Of a stretch of 64,000 bases of DNA, positions 35,444-44,282 are shown piece after piece. Origin of the DNA: Hyphomicrobiaceae bacterium. GTDB taxonomy: Bacteria; Pseudomonadota; Alphaproteobacteria; Rhizobiales; Devosiaceae. The notes beneath the pieces are model-generated. The model was not told where the DNA came from and made no database searches. It was given only the letters and a program-made list of their open reading frames with translations. The stretch's first letter is position 1, and every line of letters begins with the position of its first letter. A program made the position numbers and the translations under genes. Location of the stretch: the NCBI GenBank assembly GCA_020638065.1, contig JACKJG010000010.1:62001-126000 (forward strand). Direction: 5' to 3'.

Positions 35444-36676
35444 ATGGCGAAAGTCAGATTCTGCGGACCGGATACCGACGCATACGTCGATTCAATAGTG
35501 CGTCACGCCGACGAATTTACCGCGAAGACCGGGGTCGAGTTGGACATCACTATCGTTCCCAGCGATGAGTATTTCTCGAACCAGATTGATCGCTATCTGA
35601 AAGGGCCCGGCGCCGCGGACATATTCATGTCGGGACCGGTTCTGTTGTGGCAGCATGTCGGTGCCGGGCTGGTGGCGCCGCTTGAAGATTTGTTCGAGGC
35701 GTCTAGTGCCGAGTTTGATCACAATGACTTTTTTCCGTCGCTGATTGCCAGCAATCGCTGGAGCGGCAAATTTGGCGACCGGCTGGGCTTGGGCTCCCTT
35801 TGGGAGATTCCTGTAAACTATGAGACCTACAATCTGGCCTATGTCCCCGAAACGCTGAGCCGCTACAACGTTCCGGTTCCCCAGACCTGGGAGGAATTGT
35901 TCGCACTTTCGGCGAAGATTCAGACGGCCTCCGCTGGAAAAATTCGGGGCTTTGCCCAACGCGGGATTCAGGTCTGGCACACCATGTACACAGGCTACGC
36001 GACGCAATTCTGGGCTTATGGTGCCGAGGATTTCGACGAAACGGGCAAGTGCGCAATCGGCTCTGCGGAGGGAATTGCGGCAACCAGCGATTTTGTTGCC
36101 GCCTTGCGTGAATGCGGCCCGTCCGACTGGTTGAACCAGCGTTGGTACGAGTTGGCACTGGATTTCGCCGACAAGAAATATGGCTTCATCGTCGATTCCG
36201 ATCATTATGTGGCCTTCTACGAAGATCCCTCGAAGTCCTCCATCAACGGCAAGACGGGATACGCCCTGCCACCTGCCGGACCTACCGGAAGGCGGGAATC
36301 CAACATGTGGACGTGGTCCCTGGTGATGAATGCGAATGCGCCGGACAAAAGCGCGGCTTGGCAGTTCATCGAATGGGCGGCAGGAAAACAGTTTCTGCTG
36401 CGCTCTGCGTTCGAAGGGAACATGAATCCGACGCGGCGGAGCATCTGGGACGATGCTTCCTTCAAGAAAGTTGCGGCCGATTGGGGTGATTATTACCCAG
36501 TCGCGCGCGAACTGATTGAAGGGGATGCGCGGGTGCTCGTCACGCCAAGCCCGCGATATCTCGACCTTGCAGATCGTTGGGTGCGCGGAATTAGGGCCGC
36601 CTTCAGTGAAGAAGTGAGTGTGGCCGACGCCCTGGCATCTGCTGCCAAGGACATCGATCGCCTGCTAGGCAATTGA
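35444..36676 (+). CDS. Solute-binding protein-like, no signal peptide
   Basis: This 410-aa protein reads as a family-1 extracellular solute-binding protein (sugar type). It contains DIFMSGPVLLWQHVGAGLVA, ETYNLAYVPETLSRYNVPVP and TWEELFALSAKIQ. It begins MAKVRFCGPDTDAYVD, which is where the mature domain of such proteins usually begins, and there is no hydrophobic leader. GGAGG precedes the ATG at a good distance, and reading upstream in frame gives no signal peptide. No permease or ATPase gene is adjacent. It could be a cytosolic ligand-binding protein, or the product may have lost its export signal. Confidence 0.65.
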   Translation: MAKVRFCGPDTDAYVDSIVRHADEFTAKTGVELDITIVPSDEYFSNQIDRYLKGPGAADIFMSGPVLLWQHVGAGLVAPLEDLFEASSAEFDHNDFFPSLIASNRWSGKFGDRLGLGSLWEIPVNYETYNLAYVPETLSRYNVPVPQTWEELFALSAKIQTASAGKIRGFAQRGIQVWHTMYTGYATQFWAYGAEDFDETGKCAIGSAEGIAATSDFVAALRECGPSDWLNQRWYELALDFADKKYGFIVDSDHYVAFYEDPSKSSINGKTGYALPPAGPTGRRESNMWTWSLVMNANAPDKSAAWQFIEWAAGKQFLLRSAFEGNMNPTRRSIWDDASFKKVAADWGDYYPVARELIEGDARVLVTPSPRYLDLADRWVRGIRAAFSEEVSVADALASAAKDIDRLLGN

Positions 36677-36787
36677 CAGGCTTCAGGCGAAATACCTGCG
36701 CCGCCCCGTCAATGAACGGGCCGCGTAGCTGTGCCTTCAAAATGCTGTGCATTCCAAAATGAACTGTGCACGGAATTTTGCAGAAAT

Positions 36788-36863
36788 TGGCACTCCCAAC
36801 GGGACTCGAACCCGTGTTTCCGCCGTGAGAGGGCGGCGTCCTAGACCGCTAGACGATGGGAGC
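36788..36863 (-). tRNA. tRNA-Glu (anticodon CTC)
   Basis: On the minus strand the 76 bases start GCTCCCATCGTCTAG, have the anticodon loop CTCTCAC (CTC) and T-arm GGGTTCGAGTCCC, and end TGGGAGTG plus encoded CCA. It is one of two Glu tRNA genes placed 111 bp apart. Confidence 0.97.
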
Positions 36864-36974
36864 GCACGTTTGGCGCACCGGCCACGCTTCATATTCGCCA
36901 TTCCCGCGCCGGAATCAAGCGGCAGTGCCAATTCTGACACGCCTGCCCGACCAGCTTTTGCGCGGGAGAGCGAA

Positions 36975-37050
36975 TGGTACGCCCAACGGGACTCGAACCC
37001 GTGTTTCCGCCGTGAAAGGGCGGCGTCCTAGACCGCTAGACGATGGGCGC
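36975..37050 (-). tRNA. tRNA-Glu (anticodon TTC)
   Basis: On the minus strand it starts GCGCCCATCGTCTAG, has the anticodon loop CTTTCAC (TTC) and the same D- and T-arms as the CTC isoacceptor, and ends TGGGCGTA plus encoded CCA. The two genes differ almost only in the acceptor stem and anticodon, consistent with local duplication. Confidence 0.97.
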
Positions 37051-37135
37051 ACAAAGCAGGGTGACCCTATAGGGGGCGGCACGCCAAACCGCAACCCCAA
37101 TTTTCAGACATTCTTCGACTTGTGCAGGACGTTGA

Positions 37136-37624
37136 TCAGGTGCAGCCCCAGGTGACCGGTTGACGGTAGCCCGAGGGCCGCTGGCGGACATCCATGTGAA
37201 TGAAGTCACGGCCCGGATAGCATCCTAGCCCGCCAATCACGTTCAGGGTCGCGACATAGTCGATCAGCTTCTGTTTCGGCACGCCGGGCAGGAAGAAATC
37301 CACCGCCATGCATTTGGTGTGATAAGAATTCTCGGCGCCGCCCACGGCGGCATTGTGCCAGGGCGTCCTATAGGCGGAATTGACGACCGCCTTTTTGAGG
37401 AAATGTCCTTCCACTTTCCACAATGCAAAGCGCAGCGCCGGCGTCATGCAGAATGTGCTCACATCACTGTGGGAAACTTGCACGCCCCAATTGCTTCTGT
37501 ATCCGCTCGATCCTTGGGCAAACATCGCCATCGGCGCACAACCTGAAATAGCAAGCGCCGAAACAAGAGCGGCAGACGTCACGACGCGGCGGAGAGCTGC
37601 TTTTGAGAATTTGAAAGAGCGCAT
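37136..37624 (-). CDS. Peptidase M15-like lipoprotein
   Basis: This 162-aa protein has an export signal ending in the lipobox LAISGCAP, so it is probably an envelope lipoprotein. The metal-site pattern of M15/YcbK-type carboxypeptidases is seen as NSYHTKCMAVDFF and DFIHMDVR, with NSAYRTPWHNAAVGG before it. It may cut peptidoglycan peptides. Other cysteines (TFCMTP, GGLGCYPG, WGCT) may form disulfides. It is transcribed from just upstream of gloA and ends near the tRNA-Glu pair. Confidence 0.78.
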   Translation of the reverse strand: MRSFKFSKAALRRVVTSAALVSALAISGCAPMAMFAQGSSGYRSNWGVQVSHSDVSTFCMTPALRFALWKVEGHFLKKAVVNSAYRTPWHNAAVGGAENSYHTKCMAVDFFLPGVPKQKLIDYVATLNVIGGLGCYPGRDFIHMDVRQRPSGYRQPVTWGCT

Positions 37625-37719
37625 GGCCTTGCGGGAGCGTGTTCGATTGGCAACACCCGCAAGACTAACGCTGCGATGGATAAGGCCGGCCTAAGAGGCG
37701 TGGTTAAGTCCGGGTAAAC

Positions 37720-38136
37720 TTACCAGCTGCCGACGTTCGGCATGGATGCCCAGGGTTCGGCCGGATCGAGATGGCCGTCCTGGATGAGTTCAACCGAGAT
37801 CCCGTCGGGCGATCGCACGAAGGCCATGTGCCCGTCACGGGGCGGCCGATTGATGGGGACGCCCATGTCCAGCAGATTTTGGCAGAGCGCGTAAATGTCG
37901 TCCACGCGGTAGGCTAGGTGCCCGAAATTCCGGCCTCCGGAATAGGTTTCAGGGTCCCAGTTGAAAGTGAGTTCAACCTCGCCGCCCTGATCGCCAGGTG
38001 CCTTGAGAAAGACCAGAGTATAGCGGCCATTTTCGTTTTCATGTCGCCGGACTTCCTCAAGTCCAAGCCCGTCGCAATAAAATCTAAGGCTCTCGTCGAT
38101 ATCGGTGACGCGCACCATCGTATGCAGATATTTCAT
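37720..38136 (-). CDS. gloA: Lactoylglutathione lyase (glyoxalase I)
   Basis: GloA converts the methylglyoxal-glutathione hemithioacetal to S-lactoylglutathione. The 138-aa protein starts MKYLHTMVRVTDIDESLRFY and has VELTFNWDPETYSGGRNFGH and HMAFVRSPDGISVELIQ, which hold metal ligands. ATG 38134-38136 is the only sensible start. A much longer frame on this strand runs to 39093, but its first two thirds are antisense to the cold-shock gene. Confidence 0.92.
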   Translation of the reverse strand: MKYLHTMVRVTDIDESLRFYCDGLGLEEVRRHENENGRYTLVFLKAPGDQGGEVELTFNWDPETYSGGRNFGHLAYRVDDIYALCQNLLDMGVPINRPPRDGHMAFVRSPDGISVELIQDGHLDPAEPWASMPNVGSW

Positions 38137-38349
38137 CTTGTGATTCCTTCCTGGCTTTTCCCGCCGAGCATATTCAGGCCGGTTTGGAGCGGCAATCGCA
38201 TCTTGCCGCTTGACGTGTGGCTGAGGTTCACGGCAACAATTGTTCTGCGCCATCTTAACATTCGTAAATGAATCGTTCAGAATGACGTTGGTGTGCGTTG
38301 CGAAGTGCCTGTTCGGGCTTCGTCTGAAAAAGTGAAGAGGCGGCGGAGT

Positions 38350-38970
38350 ATGGGGGCCAAATTCGATTCCAGCAAAAAGGCTGATGCCTCGCTGCGGAAT
38401 TACCCGACCGATGAAGCGGACGCCACTTCTGCGCACTTCGCCGCAAGTGAAGCTGACTCCCTGGAAATTGCCGGTTCGATCAAGTGGTTCGACGTCGCCA
38501 AAGGCTACGGGTTCATCGTTCCCGACGATGGCAGCCCGGACGTATTGCTGCATGTGACCTGCCTGCGCCGCGATGGCTATCAAACAGCGTATGAAGGGTC
38601 GCGCATTGTCTGCGAGGCGCTCAACCGGCCCGGCGGATTGCAGGCCTATCGAATCCTCTCGATGGACGAATCGACTGCAAAACATCCATCCCAGCAAGGT
38701 GCTCCGAGAACGCATGTCACCGTGGAAGCGACCAGCGGCCTCGATCGCATGCAGGTCAAATGGTTCAACCGCGTCAAGGGTTTTGGATTCGTGACCCGTG
38801 GCGATGGCGAGCCCGATGTGTTCGTGCACATGGAAACATTGCGGCGTTTCGGCATGGCGGAACTCCGCCCTGGCCAATATGTTTTGGTCCGCTTTGGAGA
38901 GGGTCCAAAAGGCTTGATGGTGGCCGAAATCCGTCCCGATGGCTGGACGGATGGTCCATCGTCTCACTAA
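38350..38970 (+). CDS. Double cold-shock-domain protein
   Basis: This 206-aa protein holds two complete cold-shock domains joined by a linker: [20 protein letters not shown] at about residues 41-60 and [20 protein letters not shown] at about 136-155. Both keep the RNP1-type aromatic residues for nucleic-acid binding. An N-terminal 40-residue polar extension precedes them. Two-domain proteins of this type are common in alphaproteobacteria. The ATG at 38350 has ggag four bases upstream. Its 213-bp leader region contains no known thermosensor that I can identify. Confidence 0.88.
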   Translation: MGAKFDSSKKADASLRNYPTDEADATSAHFAASEADSLEIAGSIKWFDVAKGYGFIVPDDGSPDVLLHVTCLRRDGYQTAYEGSRIVCEALNRPGGLQAYRILSMDESTAKHPSQQGAPRTHVTVEATSGLDRMQVKWFNRVKGFGFVTRGDGEPDVFVHMETLRRFGMAELRPGQYVLVRFGEGPKGLMVAEIRPDGWTDGPSSH

Positions 38971-38998
38971 CCGAAAACCAGAATTCTGGAGGCCAGGC

Positions 38999-39457
38999 AT
39001 GACGCGGCTTTGGGGAATTCTGCTCGGTCTCTTTCTGTCAGCTTTCGTGGCCGGTTGTTCCGCAGATGATAGCCTGACGATCAAGACCGCCAAGGGTCAA
39101 TTCCATTTCTCCGTCGAAATCGCCGACACACCAGAGCAGCAGGCGCAGGGGCTGATGTTCCGGCAGGAATTGGCGCCGGACCACGGCATGTTGTTTGACT
39201 TCCATCGCGAACGTGAAACGGCATTCTGGATGCGCAACACCTTCATCCCGCTCGATATGCTGTTCATTGCCAGCGACGGGACCATAAGGTCCATTCACGC
39301 AAACGCTCGGCCGCAGGACGACACGGCAATCCCGTCCGGCTTCCCGGTCCAATTTGTTCTGGAAATTCCAGGCGGTCGTGCTGCTGAAATCGGTGCAGTT
39401 CCTGGCGACAAGATATCCCACGTGAGAATAAGCAAATCGGAAAGCTCGCCCCAATGA
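38999..39457 (+). CDS. DUF192 lipoprotein
   Basis: This 152-aa protein has a lipobox-type signal (LSAFVAGCSA) and the DUF192 domain with EIADTPEQQAQGLMFRQELA and FWMRNTFIPLDMLFI. The family is widespread and of unknown role. ATG 38999 follows TGGAGGCC, a good ribosome site. Its stop overlaps the next start by 4 bp. Confidence 0.85.
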   Translation: MTRLWGILLGLFLSAFVAGCSADDSLTIKTAKGQFHFSVEIADTPEQQAQGLMFRQELAPDHGMLFDFHRERETAFWMRNTFIPLDMLFIASDGTIRSIHANARPQDDTAIPSGFPVQFVLEIPGGRAAEIGAVPGDKISHVRISKSESSPQ

Positions 39458-40158
39458 ACTGGTTCGAACCTATGGACATTTATTGCGAGCGCACCGATGC
39501 CAGTTTCTGGGCCGAACCGCTCAATGCATGGACAAACCTCTCGTTCATCGTGGCGGCGCTGGTCGGACTATGGCTTGCGGTGAGCATGCACCGTCTCACA
39601 CTGGCCAACACGGTATTGATCGTGTTGGCAGCATCCATCGGCGTTGGTTCATTCCTGTTTCACACGTTCGCCAACCGTTGGTCCGACATTGCGGACGTCG
39701 TCCCGATCTGGACCTTCGTGGTGATCTACGTGCTGATTTCGCTGCGCGGATTCTACCATTTGACCTGGCCCCGCGCACTCCGCAGCTTTGTCATCACGAT
39801 CGCCGCAGTCGGCCTGGCATTTTATCTCATGCCGAGTTCGGTCGATTCCAACGCCTCGTTTCTCAATGGCTCGGAGCAATATGCGCCGGCCATCGTCGCC
39901 CTGATCATTTTCGGAATTACCCTGTCTGTGCGAAAGCACCCGGCTGCGTCCTACATCTGGGCGGGGTTGGGCATATTCATCGTTTCTCTCGCATTCCGGA
40001 CGTTCGATAACGCCCTGTGCACGGCGCTTCCCTTTGGGACGCATTTCGGCTGGCACATCTTCAACGGTCTGCTGATCGGCACCTTGCTGATTGCGATCAT
40101 CCGGCATGGTGTCCCGCCGGGGCGCGAAGCGGCTGACAGAACGGCGAGTCTGGTGTAA
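39454..40158 (+). CDS. Ceramidase-family (CREST) membrane protein
   Basis: This 234-aa polytopic membrane protein has about seven hydrophobic segments. The alkaline-ceramidase/CREST pattern is clear. It has DIYCERTDASFWAEPLNAWT near the N-terminus, SFLFHTFANRWSDIADVVPI in the middle and GTHFGWHIFNG at the end. These supply the His and Asp residues of the predicted metal site. Substrate is unknown; bacterial members may act on other amide lipids. It overlaps the DUF192 gene by 4 bp and ends 13 bp before tRNA-Arg. Confidence 0.82.
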   Translation: MNWFEPMDIYCERTDASFWAEPLNAWTNLSFIVAALVGLWLAVSMHRLTLANTVLIVLAASIGVGSFLFHTFANRWSDIADVVPIWTFVVIYVLISLRGFYHLTWPRALRSFVITIAAVGLAFYLMPSSVDSNASFLNGSEQYAPAIVALIIFGITLSVRKHPAASYIWAGLGIFIVSLAFRTFDNALCTALPFGTHFGWHIFNGLLIGTLLIAIIRHGVPPGREAADRTASLV

Positions 40159-40171
40159 GCGGGTCGCACGC

Positions 40172-40248
40172 GGCCCCGTAGCTCAGCTGGATAGAGCACC
40201 GGCCTTCTAAGCCGATGGTCGCAGGTTCGAATCCTGCCGGGGTCGCCA
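40172..40248 (+). tRNA. tRNA-Arg (anticodon TCT)
   Basis: The 77 bases start GGCCCCGTAGCTCAGC, show the anticodon loop CTTCTAA (TCT), T-arm GCAGGTTCGAATCCTGC and acceptor CGGGGTCG plus encoded CCA. All stems pair. Confidence 0.97.
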
Positions 40249-40276
40249 GCATTTCGAGAAACCGGATTCAGACGCT

Positions 40277-41320
40277 TTATGTCTGCGTCGGCGCGATAGC
40301 CCGGACCGTTTGCCGTTCCACCAGTTCGCACGCCAGAACCACATGCGCGGTCTCGCCTTGCAGCCCGCCCTCGAGCATATCCATCAATAATTCCGCCGCG
40401 AGGCGGCCAAGCTGCTTGTGCTGCTGCCGGATCGTGGTCAGGGGAGGGGACGATTGCGCCGCAAATGGAATATCGTCAAACCCCATCACCGAGACGTCAT
40501 TTGGACAAGTGAGTCCGTGCGCGTGCAATTCGCTGATGAACCCGATTGCGATTTCATCTGCATCGCAAAATACGGCGCTTGGCTTGTCCGCCAGTTCAAC
40601 GAAACGCCGCGCCGCATCATGGCCTGTCTGAAACCCGAACGGTCCCGCATGCCGCCATTGCAGGCCAGGGTCGATGCCGTGGCGCTTGAGGGCTTTGGCA
40701 TAACCGAGCCCACGCTGGCGGTTCAGAACGTTTTCCTCCGGCCCGGCGACCCGCCCGATGTTGCGGTGGCCCATGCGCACGAGGTAGTCGATCGCCATCT
40801 CGACGCCGCCTTCATTGTCGCTGAGCACAGTGGGTAGCCCACCACCTTCGATCAGCTCGCAAACGTTGACGGTTGGAAAAGCGAGTTCCCGGTTCCCCAC
40901 GCGCGCGGACCAATTGGATCGGGACGTACTTCCATCGAACAACAGAAGTCCATCGGCGCGGTTGGAATTGAAATACGACAGCAGACTGGCATCGTCCGAA
41001 CTGTCTGGCCGGCGGTTGACGATCAGCACATCATAGCCGCGTTCCGTGCAAGCCCGTTCGATCGCGTCAACGATCGGACCGAAGAAGGAATTGCCGATAT
41101 TGGGGAGGGCGACAAGCACGGTTTTGACCCGGCGGCGGCGCAAGGATTGTGCCGCCATGTTGGGTGTGAATCCAACGCTTTCAATCGCGTCAGTCACCCG
41201 TTCGCGCGTGCGCGCACGCACCATGTCCGGAGCGCTGAGCACCCGGCTGACGGTTGCGGTCGACACACCAGCGATGCGCGCAACATCTTGAATTGTCGGT
41301 ATTTTTTCAGTCATTGGCAT
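40277..41320 (-). CDS. LacI-family transcriptional regulator
   Basis: This 347-aa repressor has a LacI N-terminal HTH (TIQDVARIAGVSTATVSRVL) with hinge FTPNMAAQSLRRRR, followed by a periplasmic-binding-like ligand domain (VKTVLVALPNIGNSFFGPIV to VMGFDDIPFAAQSSPPLTTI). It is divergent from the sugar operon, and two operator-like sites lie in the shared 215-bp gap. It probably represses the transporter and catabolic genes until a sugar or keto-sugar binds. GGAGGAGG precedes the start. Confidence 0.9.
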   Translation of the reverse strand: MPMTEKIPTIQDVARIAGVSTATVSRVLSAPDMVRARTRERVTDAIESVGFTPNMAAQSLRRRRVKTVLVALPNIGNSFFGPIVDAIERACTERGYDVLIVNRRPDSSDDASLLSYFNSNRADGLLLFDGSTSRSNWSARVGNRELAFPTVNVCELIEGGGLPTVLSDNEGGVEMAIDYLVRMGHRNIGRVAGPEENVLNRQRGLGYAKALKRHGIDPGLQWRHAGPFGFQTGHDAARRFVELADKPSAVFCDADEIAIGFISELHAHGLTCPNDVSVMGFDDIPFAAQSSPPLTTIRQQHKQLGRLAAELLMDMLEGGLQGETAHVVLACELVERQTVRAIAPTQT

Positions 41321-41403
41321 GACGCCTCCTCCCCAGGGCCAGCCATTGAGCTTTTAGGGTTATCCATGCCTCCGGTTTCGCGCAAGGGGAAAAGCCCGAA
41401 AAA

Positions 41404-41417
41404 TGAGAACGATTACA
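41404..41417. promoter_or_regulatory. LacI-type operator, imperfect site
   Basis: TGAGAACGATTACA matches the right half of the stronger site at 41440-41453, with a CG centre. Its centre is 36 bp from the other, suitable for cooperative binding. Confidence 0.55.
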
Positions 41418-41439
41418 CTTGCCAACATGTCGCAGAGCC

Positions 41440-41453
41440 TGTAAACGATTACA
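41440..41453. promoter_or_regulatory. LacI-type operator, near-perfect palindrome
   Basis: TGTAAACGATTACA is symmetric apart from the two bases beside the central CG, the classical LacI/GalR form. It lies between the divergent lacI-type and binding-protein genes. Confidence 0.75.
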
Positions 41454-41535
41454 CAGCTTGACCCTGATCTGAACACAAACTGGGTGGGGCTTTTGCGTAT
41501 CGCCTGTTGCGGTGCGAATGTTGGGAGGAAATCTT

Positions 41536-42771
41536 ATGAAGAAACTTGCGTTTGCCGCGCTCGCGGCAGGCCTTTTGTCTGCGACCGCAGCTTCTGCAAC
41601 CGATCTCGAAGTTACCCACTGGTGGACTTCGGGCGGCGAGGCAGCCGCTGTGGCCGAATTCGCCAAAGCATTCGATAACGATGGCTACGGTGACCACTGG
41701 GTCGACGGTGCTATCGCCGGTTCCGGCGGTGTCGCGCGTCCGATCATGATTTCGCGTATTACCGGCGGTGACCCGATGGGCGCCACCCAGTTCAACCACG
41801 GCCGTCAGGCTGAAGAACTGGTTCAGGCCGGCTTGATGCGTGATCTGACCGATCTCGCTAATTCCGAACATTGGGCCGACGTTATTGCCGACAAGAAGCT
41901 GCTTGATGCTTGTACGCTTGACGGCAAGGTCTACTGCGTGCCGGTGAACATCCACTCCTGGCAGTGGATCTGGATCAACCGTCACGTCTACGAAGACAAC
42001 GGTCTCGCTGTTCCGGCTGACTGGAATGAGTTCGTCGCGTCCGCACCGGCTCTCCGCGAAAAGGGCATCATCCCGCTCGCAATGGGCAACCAGCCCTGGC
42101 AGTCTTCGGGTGCTTTCGGCGTGATGGCTGTCGGTATCGCAGGCGTTGACGCCTGGCTCAAGGTCAACCAGGACAAAGACGCTTCCGTCGCTGCAGGTCC
42201 GGAATACGCAAAGGTCTTCGAGGCTGCTGCGAATGCCCGTCTGCTGAGCGAAGGCTCGAACGTTCAGGACTGGAACCAGGCCACAAACCTCGTGATCACC
42301 GGCAAGGCTGCCGCGCAGATCATGGGTGACTGGGCACAGGGCGAGTTCCAGGTTGCCGGTCAGGTCGCTGGTGTCGACTATGACTGTCTGCCGGGTCTTG
42401 GCATCAACCCGATCGTTTCGACCGATGGTGATGCGTTCTACTTCCCGAACCTGGATGACCCCGATCAGTCCGAGGCTCAGCTGCGTCTTGCGCACGTTCT
42501 GTTCGCTCCGGACACGCAGGTGGCCTTCAACCTGAAGAAGGGTTCCATGCCGATCCGCCTCGACGTTGATCTGAATGCAGCAAACGCCTGCATGAAGAAG
42601 GGCATCGAGCTGCTTCAGGCTGGCAAGATCCTGCCTTCGGGCAATCAGCTGCTGAGCCCGGATACTCAGGGCCAGATCGAAGATCTGATGACCGAATTCT
42701 GGTCGTCGACCGATCTGTCGGCTGCAGATGCGCAGGCACGTTACGCTGAAATCATCGCGAACGCTGACTAA
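41536..42771 (+). CDS. Sugar ABC transporter binding protein (GtsA-like)
   Basis: This 411-aa periplasmic protein has a signal peptide (MKKLAFAALAAGLLSATAAS, cleavage near SASA-T). The mature part starts LEVTHWWTSGGEAAAVAEFA, the signature of GtsA-type glucose/mannose binding proteins. Other features are MISRITGGDPMGATQFNHG and KGSMPIRLDV. ATG 41536 follows GGGAGGAA. It is the first gene of the LacI-controlled operon; a stable hairpin downstream (42787-42814) probably raises its level over the permeases. Confidence 0.9.
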   Translation: MKKLAFAALAAGLLSATAASATDLEVTHWWTSGGEAAAVAEFAKAFDNDGYGDHWVDGAIAGSGGVARPIMISRITGGDPMGATQFNHGRQAEELVQAGLMRDLTDLANSEHWADVIADKKLLDACTLDGKVYCVPVNIHSWQWIWINRHVYEDNGLAVPADWNEFVASAPALREKGIIPLAMGNQPWQSSGAFGVMAVGIAGVDAWLKVNQDKDASVAAGPEYAKVFEAAANARLLSEGSNVQDWNQATNLVITGKAAAQIMGDWAQGEFQVAGQVAGVDYDCLPGLGINPIVSTDGDAFYFPNLDDPDQSEAQLRLAHVLFAPDTQVAFNLKKGSMPIRLDVDLNAANACMKKGIELLQAGKILPSGNQLLSPDTQGQIEDLMTEFWSSTDLSAADAQARYAEIIANAD

Positions 42772-42786
42772 GCACCAAACAAGCTT

Positions 42787-42814
42787 CCGCCGGCCCGCTT
42801 GCGCGGGTCGGCGG
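42787..42814 (+). terminator. Stabilising or attenuating hairpin after the binding-protein gene
   Basis: CCGCCGGCCCGC and GCGGGTCGGCGG pair over 12 positions (one G-T) around TTGC. No T-run follows, so it is more likely an mRNA-stabilising hairpin than a full terminator, as is usual after binding-protein genes. Confidence 0.7.
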
Positions 42815-42899
42815 TTGCGGTCTAGCCTGCGGGGCGTGCCGGCTTGATCCGGCACATAGCGGCCAATCCACAAAGAGCCGCCAAGGGGAGGAACATCAC

Positions 42900-44282
42900 A
42901 TGGCAGAATCCGCCGATTCCGGCATGGCTATCGCTGTCCCGACAAACGGTCGGAGCGGCAGTGAAAGGCTCTTTCTCACCTCTCTGTTCACGGGCATGGT
43001 CATCTGGTTGGGCCTTTCCCTGGGTCTGTCGGGGCTGTTTTCGGGCATGGGTGACGCTGGCACCTGGACAGTTCGGCTGCTACCCTGGGTTGCGCTGGCC
43101 ATTTCGGCCCTTGCGCTGACGCGCGTCTTTTCCGAAGTCGGTGGCGGCCTCAAATTCTTCGGAAATCGCTTCCGTGCTCATGCGATCGGCTGGTTGATCA
43201 TTGCGGCCATCCTGCTTTTCATCGCCATTGCCGGACAGCCTCTGCAATCCGTTTTCGATCTTCTCGGAAAGTCGGGCAAGATCATCGTACGTTTCTGCGG
43301 CGAGCACGGATATTTCTGGGCTGCATGCGCCATCCTGATTGCGCTGGGCCTTCTTGCCATCGGCGTGCGCGACCCGAGCGTCGCAGCACCGGGCAGGATG
43401 GAACGCACGTTTGTTCAGAAGCTGACCGCCAAGGTTGCGGCCATCCCCATGGCGCTTGTGGCGATTGGCGTCTTCACCGGCGGCACGCTCTGGACCGTCG
43501 TGTTCTCCTTCACAAACTCCAAGCTTCTGCCAGTTACCAAATGGGTGGGTTTCGATCAGTACATCCGGCTGTGGGGCGAATCCCGCTGGATCATCTCGAT
43601 CAAGAACCTTGCAATCTACGGCGTTTGCTCTCTGGTGCTATCGCTTGTAATCGGTTTCATTCTGGCGGCTCTGCTCGACCAGAAGATCCGTTTCGAGAAC
43701 ACATTCCGCACCATTCTGCTCTATCCGTTCGCGCTGTCGTTCATCGTGACCGGCCTTGTCTGGCAATGGGTTCTCAATCCGGATTTCGGCGTGCAGCAAG
43801 TGGTGCGCTCACTAGGTTGGTCAAACTTCGTTTTCGATCCGCTTTATGATCAGAACATCGTTATCTTCGGCATCCTGATCGCGGGCCTGTGGCAGGGCAC
43901 CGGGTTCATCATGTGCCTGATGCTCGCAGGTCTGCGCGGCATTGACGAGGATATCTGGAAGGCCGCACGCGTTGACGGCATCCCGATGTGGCGCACCTAC
44001 ATCTTCGTCGTTCTGCCGATGATGCGCCCGGTCCTGATCACGACGCTGGTGATCATCGCATCCGGCATCGTCAGGCTCTATGACCTCGTGGTCGCGCAAA
44101 CGAGCGGCGGCCCGGGCATCGCGTCCGAAGTACCTGCAAAATACGTCTACGACAAAATGTTCCTCGGCCAGAACCTGGCGCAGGGCTTCGCGGCTTCGAC
44201 CATGATGCTCTTGTCCGTGTTCATCATTCTCGTGCCGTGGGCCTATCTCGAATTCGGTGGAGGGAAGAACAAGAATGACTGA
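42900..44282 (+). CDS. Sugar ABC transporter permease with long N-terminal extension
   Basis: This 460-aa inner-membrane permease carries the EAA loop GIDEDIWKAARVDGIPMWRT near residues 345-364, which contacts the ATPase. The C-terminal 300 residues form the usual MalF-type core. The first 170 residues add about four hydrophobic segments, unlike most GtsB-type permeases of about 300 aa. It lies between the binding protein and second permease; its last codons overlap the next start by 8 bp. Confidence 0.88.
   Translation: MAESADSGMAIAVPTNGRSGSERLFLTSLFTGMVIWLGLSLGLSGLFSGMGDAGTWTVRLLPWVALAISALALTRVFSEVGGGLKFFGNRFRAHAIGWLIIAAILLFIAIAGQPLQSVFDLLGKSGKIIVRFCGEHGYFWAACAILIALGLLAIGVRDPSVAAPGRMERTFVQKLTAKVAAIPMALVAIGVFTGGTLWTVVFSFTNSKLLPVTKWVGFDQYIRLWGESRWIISIKNLAIYGVCSLVLSLVIGFILAALLDQKIRFENTFRTILLYPFALSFIVTGLVWQWVLNPDFGVQQVVRSLGWSNFVFDPLYDQNIVIFGILIAGLWQGTGFIMCLMLAGLRGIDEDIWKAARVDGIPMWRTYIFVVLPMMRPVLITTLVIIASGIVRLYDLVVAQTSGGPGIASEVPAKYVYDKMFLGQNLAQGFAASTMMLLSVFIILVPWAYLEFGGGKNKND

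Noticed and set aside
36788..37050. tRNA pair as prophage attachment site
   Set aside because: The repeat between them is explained by two functional Glu isoacceptors, and no phage gene lies between or near them.
37720..39093. A 457-codon open frame on the minus strand
   Set aside because: Only its last 138 codons (glyoxalase I, from 38136) look like protein. The rest is antisense to the double cold-shock gene and has no recognisable motif.
41449..42873. A 474-codon open frame antisense to the sugar-binding protein gene
   Set aside because: It is the shadow of a real binding-protein gene with signal peptide and ribosome site on the plus strand.
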